64,000 nucleotides of DNA, from positions 124,001 through 188,000 of the forward strand of contig NZ_JADZ01000011.1 in the NCBI RefSeq assembly GCF_000518645.1. Reading direction: 5' to 3'. Positions 19,188-28,614 of this stretch are shown here, in pieces. The position numbers and the translations under genes are program-made. The stretch comes from Curvibacter gracilis ATCC BAA-807. GTDB taxonomy: Bacteria; Pseudomonadota; Gammaproteobacteria; Burkholderiales; Burkholderiaceae_C. Below the pieces are notes generated by a model, which did no database searches, was not told the DNA's origin, and saw only the letters and a program-made list of their open reading frames with translations. Every line of letters begins with the position of its first letter. Position 1 is the stretch's first letter.

Positions 19188-20220
19188 GGCTCAGCTCCTC
19201 CACCTGCAGGCCGGCGAGGCGCCAGTGCGCCACCGCCTCGGCCACCCGGCCGGACGGGCCGCGCGCCAGCAGCGACAGTGAGCCGAAGGGCTCGCCATGC
19301 ACCTCATCGACCTGGCCGTGCACGATGCTCAGGTCCAGATCGAAACGGCGCACCGCTTCGGACAGGATGGGGCGCTCGCCCTCGGCGCCGGCAAACACCA
19401 GGCGCAGCAGACGGGCGCTGTGGTCGGGGTCGGCCGCCAGTTGGGCGCGCACCCGCTCACGCACCGCCTCGGGCAGGGCCTGGGGCACCACGTCTTCGAT
19501 CAGGCTGCGGGTCAGCGCCTGCTGGGGTTGGCTGAACACCTGCAGCACCGGGCCGCTTTCAATGATGCGCCCCGCGTCGATCACGGCCACCCGGTCGGCC
19601 ACCTGCTTGATCACCTGCATCTGGTGCGTGATCAGCACGATGGTAAGGCCCAGCTCGCGGTTGATGTCGCGCAGCAGGCCCAGGATGGAGCGGGTGGTTT
19701 CGGGGTCGAGCGCCGAGGTGGCCTCGTCCGACAGCAGCACCTTGGGCTGGCTGGCCAGGGCCCGGGCAATGCCCACACGCTGCTTCTGCCCACCGCTGAG
19801 CTGCGACGGAAAACGCTCGCTGAAGGCCGCCAGGCCGACCAACTCCAACAGGGGTGACACACGCTCGCGGATGCGGCGCGCGTCCCAGCCCGCCAGCTCG
19901 AGCGGCAGGGCCACGTTGTCGAACACCGTGCGCGACGACAGCAGGTTGAAGTGCTGGAAGATCATGCCGATGTCGCGCCGGGCCTCGCGCAGCTCGGCAT
20001 CGTTGAGCGCCAGCAGATCGCGCCCGGCCACCTTGACGCTGCCGCGCACCGGGCGGTTCAGCAGGTTGATGGTGCGCACCAGCGAGCTTTTGCCCGCGCC
20101 ACTGCGCCCGATGATGCCGAACACCTCGCCGGCCGCGATGCGCAGGTCGATGCCGCGCAAGGCCTCCACCGGGCCTTGTGGGCCGGGGTAGGTCTGGTAG
20201 ATACCTTCTAAATCGATCAT
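19180..20220 (-). CDS. metN: Methionine ABC transporter ATP-binding protein MetN
   Basis: A 346-residue ATPase. It shows Walker [13 protein letters not shown], signature [15 protein letters not shown] and Walker [19 protein letters not shown]-terminal NIL/ACT-like methionine-sensing domain (about 265-346) mediates feedback inhibition in known MetN proteins. It is the first gene of metNIQ. The 185-base upstream region contains the perfect palindrome GGGTTAACCC at 20281-20290 and AAACC-TG-GGTTT at 20325-20336, possible regulator sites. Confidence 0.94.
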   Translation of the reverse strand: MIDLEGIYQTYPGPQGPVEALRGIDLRIAAGEVFGIIGRSGAGKSSLVRTINLLNRPVRGSVKVAGRDLLALNDAELREARRDIGMIFQHFNLLSSRTVFDNVALPLELAGWDARRIRERVSPLLELVGLAAFSERFPSQLSGGQKQRVGIARALASQPKVLLSDEATSALDPETTRSILGLLRDINRELGLTIVLITHQMQVIKQVADRVAVIDAGRIIESGPVLQVFSQPQQALTRSLIEDVVPQALPEAVRERVRAQLAADPDHSARLLRLVFAGAEGERPILSEAVRRFDLDLSIVHGQVDEVHGEPFGSLSLLARGPSGRVAEAVAHWRLAGLQVEELSHV

Positions 20221-20280
20221 GAAACCCTGTTCAACGGTCTGTCGCCCCGGCGGGAGGCCGGAGGAAGGCGTCGAATTTAA

Positions 20281-20336
20281 GGGTTAACCCGCTGATCGCT
20301 AAATATTATTTAATTACGTCATCAAAACCTGGGTTT
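20281..20336 (-). promoter_or_regulatory. Promoter region of metNIQ with two palindromes
   Basis: The only AT-rich part of the metN upstream gap contains GGGTTAACCC (20281-20290) and the dyad AAACC-TG-GGTTT (20325-20336). A single promoter cannot be fixed by eye. The palindromes are candidate operators; no known methionine regulator consensus is a clear match. Confidence 0.35.
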
Positions 20337-20405
20337 ATATAACGCAATCGATCTGAGGGGCGGAAAAGGCAACGCGCTACGCCCCCCTGCCCCGGCTGTT
20401 CGGGT

Positions 20406-21239
20406 TCAGACCGCCCAGCGCAGGCCATGCGCCGGCACGCCCGGCCACTGGGTCTGGGTGACGGCCGCTTCCGGCTCGGCGGCCTCGTGTTGCAACACCC
20501 GGTCAAGGATGCGCTTTTCCAGCGCGGCGAAGGCGGCATCGCCGCGCGAACGCGGGCGTGCCAGGGGCACGCGCTCGTCCAGAGCGATCACACCATCCTC
20601 GATCAGGATCACGCGGTCGGCCAGGGCCACAGCCTCTTGCACATCGTGGGTGACCAGCAGGGCCGTGAAGCCGTGGCGGCGCCACAGGCCTTCGATCAGC
20701 TCATGCATCTCGATGCGCGTGAGCGCATCCAGGGCGCCCAGCGGCTCGTCGAGCAGCAGCAGGCGCGGCTGGTGCACCAGGGCCCGGGCCAGGGCCACGC
20801 GTTGGCGTTGACCGCCCGACAGGCGCGCCGGCCACTCGTTGGCCCGCTCGGCCAGGCCGACCTGGGCCAGCACGGCTTCGGCGCGCGGGCGTTGCTCGGG
20901 CGGAAGGCCCAGGGCCACGTTGTCGAGCACGCGCTTCCAGGGCAGCAGGCGCGAGTCCTGGAACATGATGCGGGTGTCGGGGTTGAGGCCGTTGACGGCC
21001 CGGCCGTCGATGTCCAGTTGCCCACGGGTGGCCGACTCCAGGCCGGCCACCAGGCGCAGCAAGGTGCTCTTGCCGCAGCCGCTGCGGCCCACGATGGCGA
21101 CAAACTCGCCGGGTTCGATGTTCAGATCGGCCTGGCGCAGCACTTCGCGCTCGCCATAACGCTTGGTCAGGCCGCGCAGCTTGAGGCGCACGCCGCCGGA
21201 AGAGGTGTTGGAAGAGATTTTGGTGGGAGCGGTGCTCAT
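20406..21239 (-). CDS. ssuB: Aliphatic sulfonate ABC transporter ATP-binding protein SsuB
   Basis: A 277-residue ATPase with Walker [13 protein letters not shown], signature [15 protein letters not shown] and Walker [13 protein letters not shown]. The segment [20 protein letters not shown] is typical of SsuB/TauB. I prefer the ATG at 21239, because the alternative at 21248 has its AGG box too close. It is the last gene of the ssuE-A-D-C-B order and powers sulfonate import. Confidence 0.92.
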   Translation of the reverse strand: MSTAPTKISSNTSSGGVRLKLRGLTKRYGEREVLRQADLNIEPGEFVAIVGRSGCGKSTLLRLVAGLESATRGQLDIDGRAVNGLNPDTRIMFQDSRLLPWKRVLDNVALGLPPEQRPRAEAVLAQVGLAERANEWPARLSGGQRQRVALARALVHQPRLLLLDEPLGALDALTRIEMHELIEGLWRRHGFTALLVTHDVQEAVALADRVILIEDGVIALDERVPLARPRSRGDAAFAALEKRILDRVLQHEAAEPEAAVTQTQWPGVPAHGLRWAV

Positions 21240-21287
21240 GTCAGCCATCCTGGGGGGTGAATCAGTCGATCAATCAAGGCGGCGCGA

Positions 21288-22190
21288 TCAGGCGCTCTTC
21301 TGGTAGCCAGGGTGCCAGCGCAGCCAGTAGCGCTCCAGGCCCTTGGCAAACAGGTCGGCCAGCTTGCCCAGCAAGGCATACAGCAGGATGCCCACCAGCA
21401 CGATGTCGGTCTGCAGGAACTCGCGGGCGTTCATGGTCAGGTAGCCGATGCCGGCCTGGGCCGAAATGGTCTCGGCCACGATCAGGATGACCCACATCAG
21501 GCCCAGCGAGAAGCGCAGGCCCACCAGGATCGAGGACATGGCCCCGGGCAGCACGATCTGCCGGTACAGGGCCCAGCGGCCCAGGCCGTAGGTGCGCCCC
21601 ATCTCGATCAGGCCCGGGTCCACATTGCGGATGCCATGGAAGGTGTTGAGGTAGATCGGGAAGAACACCGACACCGCGATCAGGAACAGCTTGGCCGTTT
21701 CATCGATGCCGAACCACAGGATCACCAAGGGGATCAGCGCCAGCGCCGGGATGTTGCGCACCATCTGCAGCGTGGAGTCGAGCAAGGTCTCGGCCCAGCG
21801 CACCGAGCCGGTCAACAGCCCCAGCAGCAGGCCCAAGCCGCCGCCGATGGCCAGGCCCAGCAAGGCCCGGCCGGCACTGACCTTGACGTGGGTCCACAGC
21901 TCGCCCGAGGCGGTCAGCGTCCAGGCCGCCTTCAGCACATCGAGCGGGGCCGGCAGCACCCGGGTGGAGATCCAGCCCTGGGCCGAGGCGATCTGCCAGC
22001 CCACGATCAGGGCCACCGGCACCAGCCACGGCAGCAGGCGCTGGCCCAACTGGCGGGTCAGGCGCAGCAACGCAGCCAGCGCGGGGGCGCCAGACTGACC
22101 GGCGTTCAGAAAACCCAGGCCGGGCGCGTCAAAGGCCTCAGGCAGAGGGGCAGCATTCAGTTCACGTGCGGGGGAAGTCATCTCAGTCAC
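21288..22190 (-). CDS. ssuC: Aliphatic sulfonate ABC transporter permease SsuC
   Basis: A 300-residue permease with six helices. The N-terminal 45 residues are cytosolic and poorly conserved. Core segments include VRNIPALALIPLVILWFGID and the coupling loop EMGRTYGLGRWALYRQIVLP, followed by a GLMWVILIVAETISAQ helix; all are standard for sulfonate/taurine permeases. It lies 18 bases after ssuD and 48 bases before ssuB. Confidence 0.92.
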   Translation of the reverse strand: MTEMTSPARELNAAPLPEAFDAPGLGFLNAGQSGAPALAALLRLTRQLGQRLLPWLVPVALIVGWQIASAQGWISTRVLPAPLDVLKAAWTLTASGELWTHVKVSAGRALLGLAIGGGLGLLLGLLTGSVRWAETLLDSTLQMVRNIPALALIPLVILWFGIDETAKLFLIAVSVFFPIYLNTFHGIRNVDPGLIEMGRTYGLGRWALYRQIVLPGAMSSILVGLRFSLGLMWVILIVAETISAQAGIGYLTMNAREFLQTDIVLVGILLYALLGKLADLFAKGLERYWLRWHPGYQKSA

Positions 22191-22208
22191 CTTGATTCAG
22201 TCAACGGC

Positions 22209-23381
22209 TCAGCTGGCCGAGGCCTGCGGCACATACAGATTGCCCACCACCTCGCCACGCGGCCCGCCGGCCAGGGGGGCGGCCACGGCATCGCGCAGGC
22301 GCTGCGGCAGCAGCGGGAACACCAGCTCGGCGAAGCGGTAGGCCTCTTCGAGGTGCGGGTAACCCGACAGCACGAAGTTCTCCAGGCCCAGGGCGGCGTA
22401 CTCCTGGATGCGGTCGGCCACTTGCTGGGGGCTGCCCACCAGGGCCGTGCCGGCGCCACCGCGCACCAGGCCCACGCCCGCCCACAGGTTGGGGCTGATT
22501 TCGAGCGCGGCACGGCTGCGGCCCTCGGCCGTGGCCGGGTTCTTGTGCAACTCGGCCATGCGGCGCTGGCCGGCCGAGTCCATGCGGGCGAACACCGCCT
22601 GGGCCCGGGCCACCGTGGCGTCGTCGACATGGCTGATCAGCGAGTCGGCGGCAGCCCAGGCCTCAGCCTCGGTTTCACGCACGATCACATGCAGACGGAT
22701 GCCGAACTTCACTTCGCGGCCATGGCGGGCGGCGCGGGCCCGCACGTCGGCCACCTTCTTGGCCACCTCGGCCGGGGGCTCACCCCAGGTCAGGTAGGTG
22801 TCGGTCTGAGAGGCCGCCAACTCGTGGCCGGCTTCGGACGAACCGCCAAAGTAAATCGGCGGGTAAGGCTTTTGCAGCGGTGGGTACAGCAGGCGCGCCC
22901 CATTCACACGCAGGTGCTTGCCTTCGTAGTCAAACGTCTGGTCGCCGTGGCTGCGGGCCAGGATCTCGCGCCAGATGTGGATGAACTCGGCCGATTGCTC
23001 GTAACGCTCGGCGTGGTTCAGGTACACCCCATCCCCTTCGAGCTCAATCTGGTCGCCACCGGTGACCAGGTTGATGAGCAGTCGCCCACCCGAGAGCCGG
23101 TCGAAGGTGGCGGCCATGCGCGCAGCCAGTGCCGGCTGGTGCAGGCCTGGGCGAACCGCCACCAGAAACTTCAGACGGCGTGTCACCGGGATCAGGCTGG
23201 AGGCGATCACCCAGGGGTCTTCGCAAGAACGGCCGGTGGGGATCAGCACCCCTTCGTAACCCAGGCTGTCGGCCGCACGGCCCACCTGCTGGATGTAATC
23301 GAGGCTGACCTCGCGGGCGCCTTTTTGCGTGCCCAGGTAGCGTGTGTCGCCGTGGGTGGGGATGAACCAGAAAATCTTCAT
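22209..23381 (-). CDS. ssuD: FMNH2-dependent alkanesulfonate monooxygenase
   Basis: A 390-residue luciferase-like monooxygenase that cleaves alkanesulfonates to aldehyde and sulfite using FMNH2 from SsuE. The N-terminus [18 protein letters not shown] is almost the family consensus, and [18 protein letters not shown] and [10 protein letters not shown] are further hallmarks. The ATG at 23381 fits family length; the open frame continuing upstream is not homologous. Its sulfite would feed the sulfite reductase encoded at 28.6 kb. Confidence 0.95.
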   Translation of the reverse strand: MKIFWFIPTHGDTRYLGTQKGAREVSLDYIQQVGRAADSLGYEGVLIPTGRSCEDPWVIASSLIPVTRRLKFLVAVRPGLHQPALAARMAATFDRLSGGRLLINLVTGGDQIELEGDGVYLNHAERYEQSAEFIHIWREILARSHGDQTFDYEGKHLRVNGARLLYPPLQKPYPPIYFGGSSEAGHELAASQTDTYLTWGEPPAEVAKKVADVRARAARHGREVKFGIRLHVIVRETEAEAWAAADSLISHVDDATVARAQAVFARMDSAGQRRMAELHKNPATAEGRSRAALEISPNLWAGVGLVRGGAGTALVGSPQQVADRIQEYAALGLENFVLSGYPHLEEAYRFAELVFPLLPQRLRDAVAAPLAGGPRGEVVGNLYVPQASAS

Positions 23382-23422
23382 GAGAGAACTCCAGGGGTGA
23401 GTGAAGCGGCGCTCTGGGGCGC

Positions 23423-23662
23423 CTACCAGGCCAGACCGGGCAAAGGCCAATGCGAGGCCGCGCCGGTGGACCACAGGGTCGGGGTCTGCAAGCGCTCGTG
23501 GCTGCGCCGACGCCGCCGTGACAACAAAGGCTGGGGGGCGCGCCGGCGCAGCAGCCGTCCGCCCTCCTGCACCGGCGGGGGCAAGCCCCAGTCGGCCGCA
23601 GTGACACACAACACACGCCAGGCACGGGAAGTCGTATCGGTATCGGACAGCTCTGCGCTCAT
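23423..23662 (-). CDS. Possible small arginine-rich ORF between ssuA and ssuD
   Basis: A 79-codon open frame begins [15 protein letters not shown] and has AAAGGC seven bases before its ATG. The rest is rich in arginine and proline ([18 protein letters not shown]), as often seen in chance frames of GC-rich DNA. It lies in the 320-base gap between ssuA and ssuD, unusually long within an operon. I do not recognise a family. It may be real or merely a leader of the ssuD message. Confidence 0.22.
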   Translation of the reverse strand: MSAELSDTDTTSRAWRVLCVTAADWGLPPPVQEGGRLLRRRAPQPLLSRRRRRSHERLQTPTLWSTGAASHWPLPGLAW

Positions 23663-23701
23663 GGAAACGCCTTTCGGATCAAGGAGTGGTTCGCCCTGAC
23701 C

Positions 23702-24670
23702 TCACAGATCCACCGGTGCGGCATGCAGCAAGTTGAGCTTGCGCGGGATCAGCTTGAGGTCAAAGAAGGTGTCGGCAATCGACTGCTGCTCGGCCAGGAT
23801 GTCGCGGGTGACGGGTGCAGCACCGTAGGCCACCCGGTTCAGGAACAGTTCGGTGATGCTCTTGTCCAGGCCCAGCACAGCCGACAGCTCCACCGCAGCG
23901 GCGGGCTTGTTCTTGGAGATCCACTGCTCGATGGTGTTGATCTCTTCGATCGCGATGCGCAGCACATCGGTATGGCGGGTGGCGAAATCGCGCGAGGTGA
24001 AGTAGTAGGCCCGGTTGTTCACCACACCCTTGGCGTCGGCCAACAGGCGGGCGTCCAGCGTCTTCTGGGCCGCGGCCAGGAAGGGGTCCCAGATCACCCA
24101 GGCGTCGACGGCGCCCTTCTCGAAGGCCGCACGGGCATCCGGCGGGGCCAGGAACACCGATTGCACGTCGCTGTATTTCAGGCCGCGCTTCTCCAGCAGC
24201 TTGACCAGGAAGTACTGCACGTTCGAGCCCTTGTTGTAGGCCACGCGCTTGCCCTTGAGGTCGGCCACGCTGCGGATGGGCGAATCCTTGGGCACCACCA
24301 CGGCCTCGACGCCTGGACGCGGCACGGTGGCGCCGGCATACACCAGCGGCGCACCGGCGGCCTGGGCAAAGATCGGAGGAGCTTCGCCCACGTCACCGAA
24401 GTCGATCGAGCCCACGTTGAGGGCTTCGAGCTGCACCGGACCGGCATTGAATTCGGTCCAGGTCACGCTGATGCCCAGCGGAGTGAGGCGCTTTTCCAGC
24501 GTGCCACGGGCCTTGAGCAGCGACAGCCAACCCTTCTGGTGGCCGATGCGGAACACCTTGTCGGACTTTTGCGCCCAGGACGGCAGCGAGGCGGCCGAGC
24601 CGGCCAGGGCCAGGGCGGCAGCCAAGGCTTGACGACGGTTGGCGGACAGGGGAGAGAAGGAGGAACTCAT
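23702..24670 (-). CDS. ssuA: Aliphatic sulfonate-binding protein SsuA
   Basis: A 322-residue periplasmic binding protein. The N-terminus has an RR-containing export signal (NRRQALAAALALAG) cleaved near SWAQKS; a Tat route is possible. The body shows FRIGHQKGWLSLLKARGTLE, VGSIDFGDVGEAPPIFAQAA and VDAWVIWDPFLAAAQ, all family hallmarks. It captures sulfonates for SsuCB. It sits between ssuE (91 bases upstream) and ssuD in the sulfonate operon. Confidence 0.94.
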   Translation of the reverse strand: MSSSFSPLSANRRQALAAALALAGSAASLPSWAQKSDKVFRIGHQKGWLSLLKARGTLEKRLTPLGISVTWTEFNAGPVQLEALNVGSIDFGDVGEAPPIFAQAAGAPLVYAGATVPRPGVEAVVVPKDSPIRSVADLKGKRVAYNKGSNVQYFLVKLLEKRGLKYSDVQSVFLAPPDARAAFEKGAVDAWVIWDPFLAAAQKTLDARLLADAKGVVNNRAYYFTSRDFATRHTDVLRIAIEEINTIEQWISKNKPAAAVELSAVLGLDKSITELFLNRVAYGAAPVTRDILAEQQSIADTFFDLKLIPRKLNLLHAAPVDL

Positions 24671-24761
24671 GTCGTTTCTTTCAAATCTTGGATTCAGTCG
24701 AGGCCGGCGCCCGTGTCAGGCAGCCGTGGCCAGAAAAGCTTCAAGGGGCCGTCGATGGGCC

Positions 24762-25349
24762 TCAAACACTGCATCGCACCTGGGCGAAGGGGATGGCCTC
24801 GAAATCGGCGTTGGCGTTGTTGCGCTCATAGGCCTCGGCCAGCAACAGGCCCACGGCGTCGTCCAGGCGGTCGGAGATCTCGGGGTTGACCTGGTAGGCG
24901 CCTTCGGGTGTGACCGTGATCTGGGCGTCGGTGGCGTACACGCCGGGCAGGATGTGGCGTGCGGCCAGCGACTGCAGCACCGGCCGCAGCGTGTAATCCA
25001 GCGCCAGCATGTGGTGCGGGCTGCCACCGGTGGCCAGGGGCAGCACGGTCTTGCCCTTGAGGGCCGTCTGCGGCAACAGGTCGAGGAACACCTTCAACAG
25101 CCCGCTGTACGCGGCCTTGTAGACCGGCGTGGCCACCACAATCGCCGAAGCCTGGGCCACCTGCTCGGCGGCGGCGGCGATGCTGGCCTCGGACACATCG
25201 GCCAACAGCAGCGCGCTCGGCGTCAGGTCGCGCACCAGCACACTGCCCACCTGGGCACCACGACGCTGCAGGCGATGGCCCACGCTGTCGAGCAGGGCCT
25301 GAGATCGGGAACGGGCCGACGGGCTGCCGGCAATCAATAAAACAGACAT
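24762..25349 (-). CDS. ssuE: NAD(P)H-dependent FMN reductase SsuE
   Basis: A 195-residue flavodoxin-like reductase that supplies FMNH2 to SsuD. It begins MSVLLIAGSPSARSRSQALL and contains IVVATPVYKAAYSGLLKVFL and LPLATGGSPHHMLALDY, all SsuE signatures. The ATG at 25349 was chosen by family alignment. It is the first gene of ssuE-A-D-C-B. The AT-rich upstream region contains CGCATAAG on the opposite strand (25413-25420), a word also found near other sulfur promoters in this window. Confidence 0.94.
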   Translation of the reverse strand: MSVLLIAGSPSARSRSQALLDSVGHRLQRRGAQVGSVLVRDLTPSALLLADVSEASIAAAAEQVAQASAIVVATPVYKAAYSGLLKVFLDLLPQTALKGKTVLPLATGGSPHHMLALDYTLRPVLQSLAARHILPGVYATDAQITVTPEGAYQVNPEISDRLDDAVGLLLAEAYERNNANADFEAIPFAQVRCSV

Positions 25350-25601
25350 GGGTTCTTTGCAGCGGGGGTTGAAGTTGGGCTCGATTCTGGAAACACCTGC
25401 TTCAAACTCAAACGCATAAGAAATCATTTATTTATCTGATTTCCGTTGGCTGATGCAGCGCAAAGCCCGCGTTCACACAGAACACCCCCGAGCTAAGGGG
25501 GCTCGCATCCGATGGGATAATCGGCGCCGACTGCAGGGCAGCCTCTGGCACCGCCCCGCCAACACCCCACCTGAACCGAACACCGCAACAAGGATCCCCA
25601 C

Positions 25602-25874
25602 ATGGCACGCATGGTCAACTGCATCAAGCTCGGCAAGGAAGCCGAGGGCCTCGACTTCCCGCCCTACCCCGGTGAACTGGGCAAGCGCCTGTGGGAAAAC
25701 GTGAGCAAGGAAGCCTGGGCCGCCTGGCTCAAGCAACAGACCATGCTGGTGAATGAAAACCGCCTGAACCTGGCCGATGCCCGCGCCCGCCAGTACCTGG
25801 CACGCCAGATGGAAAACCACTTCTTCGGCGGCGGCGCCGACGTGGCTCAGGGCTACGTGCCCCCTTCGGCCTGA
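25602..25874 (+). CDS. yggX: Iron-trafficking / oxidative damage protection protein YggX
   Basis: A 90-residue protein of the YggX family, almost end to end: [20 protein letters not shown] with the conserved cysteine, [20 protein letters not shown] and [17 protein letters not shown]. YggX protects Fe-S clusters against oxidants. It is transcribed away from ssuE and its stop directly precedes the mnmC coding frame. A role in protecting Fe-S enzymes of the neighbouring sulfur pathway is plausible but not shown. Confidence 0.93.
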   Translation: MARMVNCIKLGKEAEGLDFPPYPGELGKRLWENVSKEAWAAWLKQQTMLVNENRLNLADARARQYLARQMENHFFGGGADVAQGYVPPSA

Positions 25875-25951
25875 GGACCTGCGCCATTTCCGGCCGCTTC
25901 CACCTTCCCGCCGACGAGGCCATCGCCTGGCGTGGCCAGGCCCGCTGGGTC

Positions 25952-27661
25952 GTGCTGCAGACGGGCTTTGGCCTGGGCGAAGCCTTTCTGGCCCGCTGGC
26001 AGGCCTGGCGGCAGGACCCCGGGCGCCCTGCCCGCCTGCAGGTGGTGGCCATCGAGCCCCGGCCCGTTGCCTTGGCGGCCCTGCAGCAGCACTTGGCCAG
26101 CCCAGGTGAAGGCGGTGCCCAGGCGCAGCAGCTGTGTGCCCGGTGGTGGGGCCTGGCGCCCGGTTTTCACCGCCTGAGCTTTGAAGAGGGCCAGGTTGAA
26201 CTGACCCTGTGTGTGGGTGAGCTGCCCGACACCTTGCGCGAATTGCAGCTGGAGGCCGACAGCGTCTGGCTGGCGGGGGCGATCCCCTGGGACGAAGGCC
26301 TCCTCAAGGCCCTGGCACGCCTGTGTCGGCGCGACACCCGTCTGACGGCCGATACCGACACCCCGGCGCTGCGCGAGGGTCTCAGCCGGCTGGGCTTTGC
26401 GCTGCAGACCGACCACTCTTTCTTGCAAGCCCGCTACCAGCCTGCCTGGGAGCCCCGCCGCGCCCCCCCTCTGGTGGCGGCCTGGCCGCGGGGCGCGGCC
26501 CGCGAGGCCGTGGTCATCGGCGGCGGCCTGTCGGGCCTGGGCACGGCCCATGCGCTGGCCAGGCGTGGCTGGCAGGTGGCGGTGCTGGACGCCTGCGCCG
26601 AACCGGCCGGCGGGGCTTCGGGCCTGCCGGTGGGCCTGTTCTCGCCGCATGTGTCGCCCGATGACAACCGCATCTCCCGCCTGACCCGCACCGGCCTGCG
26701 CATCACGCGGCAAACCGCCCTGGCTTTGCTGGCCGAGCAGCAGGATTGGGCCCCCAGCGGCGTGCTGGAGCACCGCGTGCACGGCAAGGCCGGCCCACGC
26801 CTGGATGCCGACGGCGAAGCCACGGGGAGCGAAGAAGCCAGCGCCGCCTTGAAACAGGCCGCCGGCCTGAGCCCCGACGCCCCGGCCACCTGGCACCGCC
26901 ATGCCGGTTGGGTGCGCCCGGCCCGCCTGGTGCAGGCCCTGCTGGCCGCCCCCGTCTCGGGCCGCATCCGCTGGCAAGGGGGCCGCCGGGTGGCCCGACT
27001 GCACCATGATGGCGCAACAGGCCTTTGGCAGGCCCTGGACGAGACCGGGCAAACGCTGGCCCAAGCCGCCTTGATGGTGGTGACCGCCGGTCCTGGTAGC
27101 CGGGCCTTGGCAGAACCTCAGGTGCCGCTGCAGGCCCTGCGCGGCCAATTGACCAGCGCCCCCCAGGCCGACAGCGACCGCCTGCCCCCGCTGCCGGTGA
27201 ATGGCCAGGGCAGCCTGATCCCGCACCTGCCGGGCAACACCGGACCCAGCTGGCACACGGGCTCGACCTTTGACCGCGGGCACCCGCCGCAGCCTGCGGG
27301 CGAGACCACGCCGTGCAAGCCCGAAGACCACGCGACCAACCTGGCCAAACTGGCCACCCTGCTGCCCGCCACCGCGGCCAGCCTGGGCGATCCCACCGAG
27401 CGGCTGCAGGCCTGGGCTGGCATCCGCTGCACCTCACCCGACCGACTGCCCCTGGTCGGCCCGGTGGACCCCGCCCGGCGCCCAGGCCTGTGGCTGTGCA
27501 CCGCCTTGGGCACGCGCGGGCTCACCTGGGGTCTGCTGTGCGGCGAGTTGCTGGCGTCAGAGGTGGTCGGCGACCCCCTGCCCGTGCCCTTGTCGCAGGC
27601 CCGGGCCCTGCTGGCCAGCCGCCCCGCCCCGGGGCGTCAAGCCCCCGCAGGCGACGAGTGA
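25952..27661 (+). CDS. mnmC: Bifunctional tRNA mnm5s2U34 methyltransferase / FAD-dependent oxidoreductase MnmC
   Basis: A fused enzyme completing the mnm5s2U wobble modification. The N-terminal half is the SAM-dependent methyltransferase (LQTGFGLGEAFLARWQAWRQ). From about residue 185 a DAO-type FAD domain begins (VVIGGGLSGLGTAHALARRG), ending RCTSPDRLPLVGPV. No ATG is available, so GTG at 25952 is the first standard start. However, homologous-looking residues (GRFHLPADEAIAWRGQARWV) continue in frame upstream to the yggX stop. The true start may be a non-standard codon near 25871-25890. The 569 residues given are shorter than E. coli MnmC mainly at the N-terminus. Confidence 0.85.
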   Translation: MLQTGFGLGEAFLARWQAWRQDPGRPARLQVVAIEPRPVALAALQQHLASPGEGGAQAQQLCARWWGLAPGFHRLSFEEGQVELTLCVGELPDTLRELQLEADSVWLAGAIPWDEGLLKALARLCRRDTRLTADTDTPALREGLSRLGFALQTDHSFLQARYQPAWEPRRAPPLVAAWPRGAAREAVVIGGGLSGLGTAHALARRGWQVAVLDACAEPAGGASGLPVGLFSPHVSPDDNRISRLTRTGLRITRQTALALLAEQQDWAPSGVLEHRVHGKAGPRLDADGEATGSEEASAALKQAAGLSPDAPATWHRHAGWVRPARLVQALLAAPVSGRIRWQGGRRVARLHHDGATGLWQALDETGQTLAQAALMVVTAGPGSRALAEPQVPLQALRGQLTSAPQADSDRLPPLPVNGQGSLIPHLPGNTGPSWHTGSTFDRGHPPQPAGETTPCKPEDHATNLAKLATLLPATAASLGDPTERLQAWAGIRCTSPDRLPLVGPVDPARRPGLWLCTALGTRGLTWGLLCGELLASEVVGDPLPVPLSQARALLASRPAPGRQAPAGDE

Positions 27662-27723
27662 ACAAGCGCCGTTTCCTTATCCGGATTCGGCCTCCAATCG
27701 CCCGCCAGGCCGCATGAAACAAG

Positions 27724-27756
27724 GCGCATAAGCTTATCCGCATAAAGCGCGAACTA
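27724..27756 (+). promoter_or_regulatory. Candidate sulfur-regulon operator upstream of tauE-cysI
   Basis: GCGCATAA (27724-27731) is followed by a second CGCATAAA (27739-27746) and then CGAACTA (27750-27756), in an AT-rich island of an otherwise GC-rich gap. The words GCGCATAA and CGAACTA recur in the same order ahead of the sulfate uptake operon. A CysB-like LysR activator is the natural candidate; this is inference. Confidence 0.4.
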
Positions 27757-27801
27757 AAAAATCGTTTGTCCCCATAAGGGCCCTCCGCACAATACCGCCC
27801 C

Positions 27802-28593
27802 ATGCAAGAATTGGCGTTCATCGTGGCGGGGTTGGTGGTGGGTCTGGTCGTGGGCCTGACCGGGGTGGGCGGCGGCTCACTGATGACCCCGATCCTGATT
27901 TTTTTCTTCGGCATGAAGCCGCACCTGGCCATCGGCACCGATCTGCTGTTTGCGGCCGGCACCAAGTTCAGCGGCTCGGTCAAGCTGGCGCGCAGCCGCA
28001 CCATCGACTGGCCGGTGGTGCTGCACATGGCCTACGGCAGCGTGCCGGCCTCGCTGATCACGCTGTACCTGCTGGACCATTTCGGTGCCACCAGCCCGGC
28101 CGTGCAGCACGCCATGACCAGCACGCTGGGCGCCGCCCTGCTGCTGACGGCGGTGGCCACCCTGTACAAGGCCTTGTTCGGCAAGACCCAGGGCAGCCAT
28201 GCCTCGGGGCCTCAATTGAAAGATCCGGCCCGGCCGCTGCACCCGGCCTTGCCCGTGCTGTTCGGCGCGGTCATCGGCTGCTTGGTAACATTGACGTCCG
28301 TTGGCGCCGGCGCCATCGGTGTGCTGGTGCTGATGCTGGTCTACCCGGCGCTGCCCTTGCAGCGCATCGTGGCTGCCGACATCGCCCACGCGGTGCCGCT
28401 GACCCTGGTGGCCGGTCTGGGCCATGCGGGCCTGGGCACGGTCGACTGGCTGCTGCTGGCCAAGCTGTTGGCGGGGTCCATCCCCGGCATCTGGATCGGC
28501 TCACACCTGAACCACAAATTGCCTGAGCGTTTCATCCGCTCCGTTCTCTCGCTGCTGCTGGCCTATGCCGGCAGCAAACTGATTGCCCTCTGA
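27802..28593 (+). CDS. TauE/SafE-family sulfite or sulfonate exporter
   Basis: A 263-residue membrane protein with about eight helices. It begins with VGLVVGLTGVGGGSLMTPIL, the glycine-rich signature of TauE/SafE (DUF81) proteins, repeated in the second half as TLTSVGAGAIGVLVLMLVY. Family members move sulfite, sulfoacetate or related anions. It leads the cysI-DUF934-cysH-cysD-cysN operon, with a 21-base gap to cysI, so relief of sulfite stress or sulfur-anion transport is the likely role. Confidence 0.85.
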   Translation: MQELAFIVAGLVVGLVVGLTGVGGGSLMTPILIFFFGMKPHLAIGTDLLFAAGTKFSGSVKLARSRTIDWPVVLHMAYGSVPASLITLYLLDHFGATSPAVQHAMTSTLGAALLLTAVATLYKALFGKTQGSHASGPQLKDPARPLHPALPVLFGAVIGCLVTLTSVGAGAIGVLVLMLVYPALPLQRIVAADIAHAVPLTLVAGLGHAGLGTVDWLLLAKLLAGSIPGIWIGSHLNHKLPERFIRSVLSLLLAYAGSKLIAL

Positions 28594-28614
28594 AAACCAA
28601 GAAGTTAACCCACG

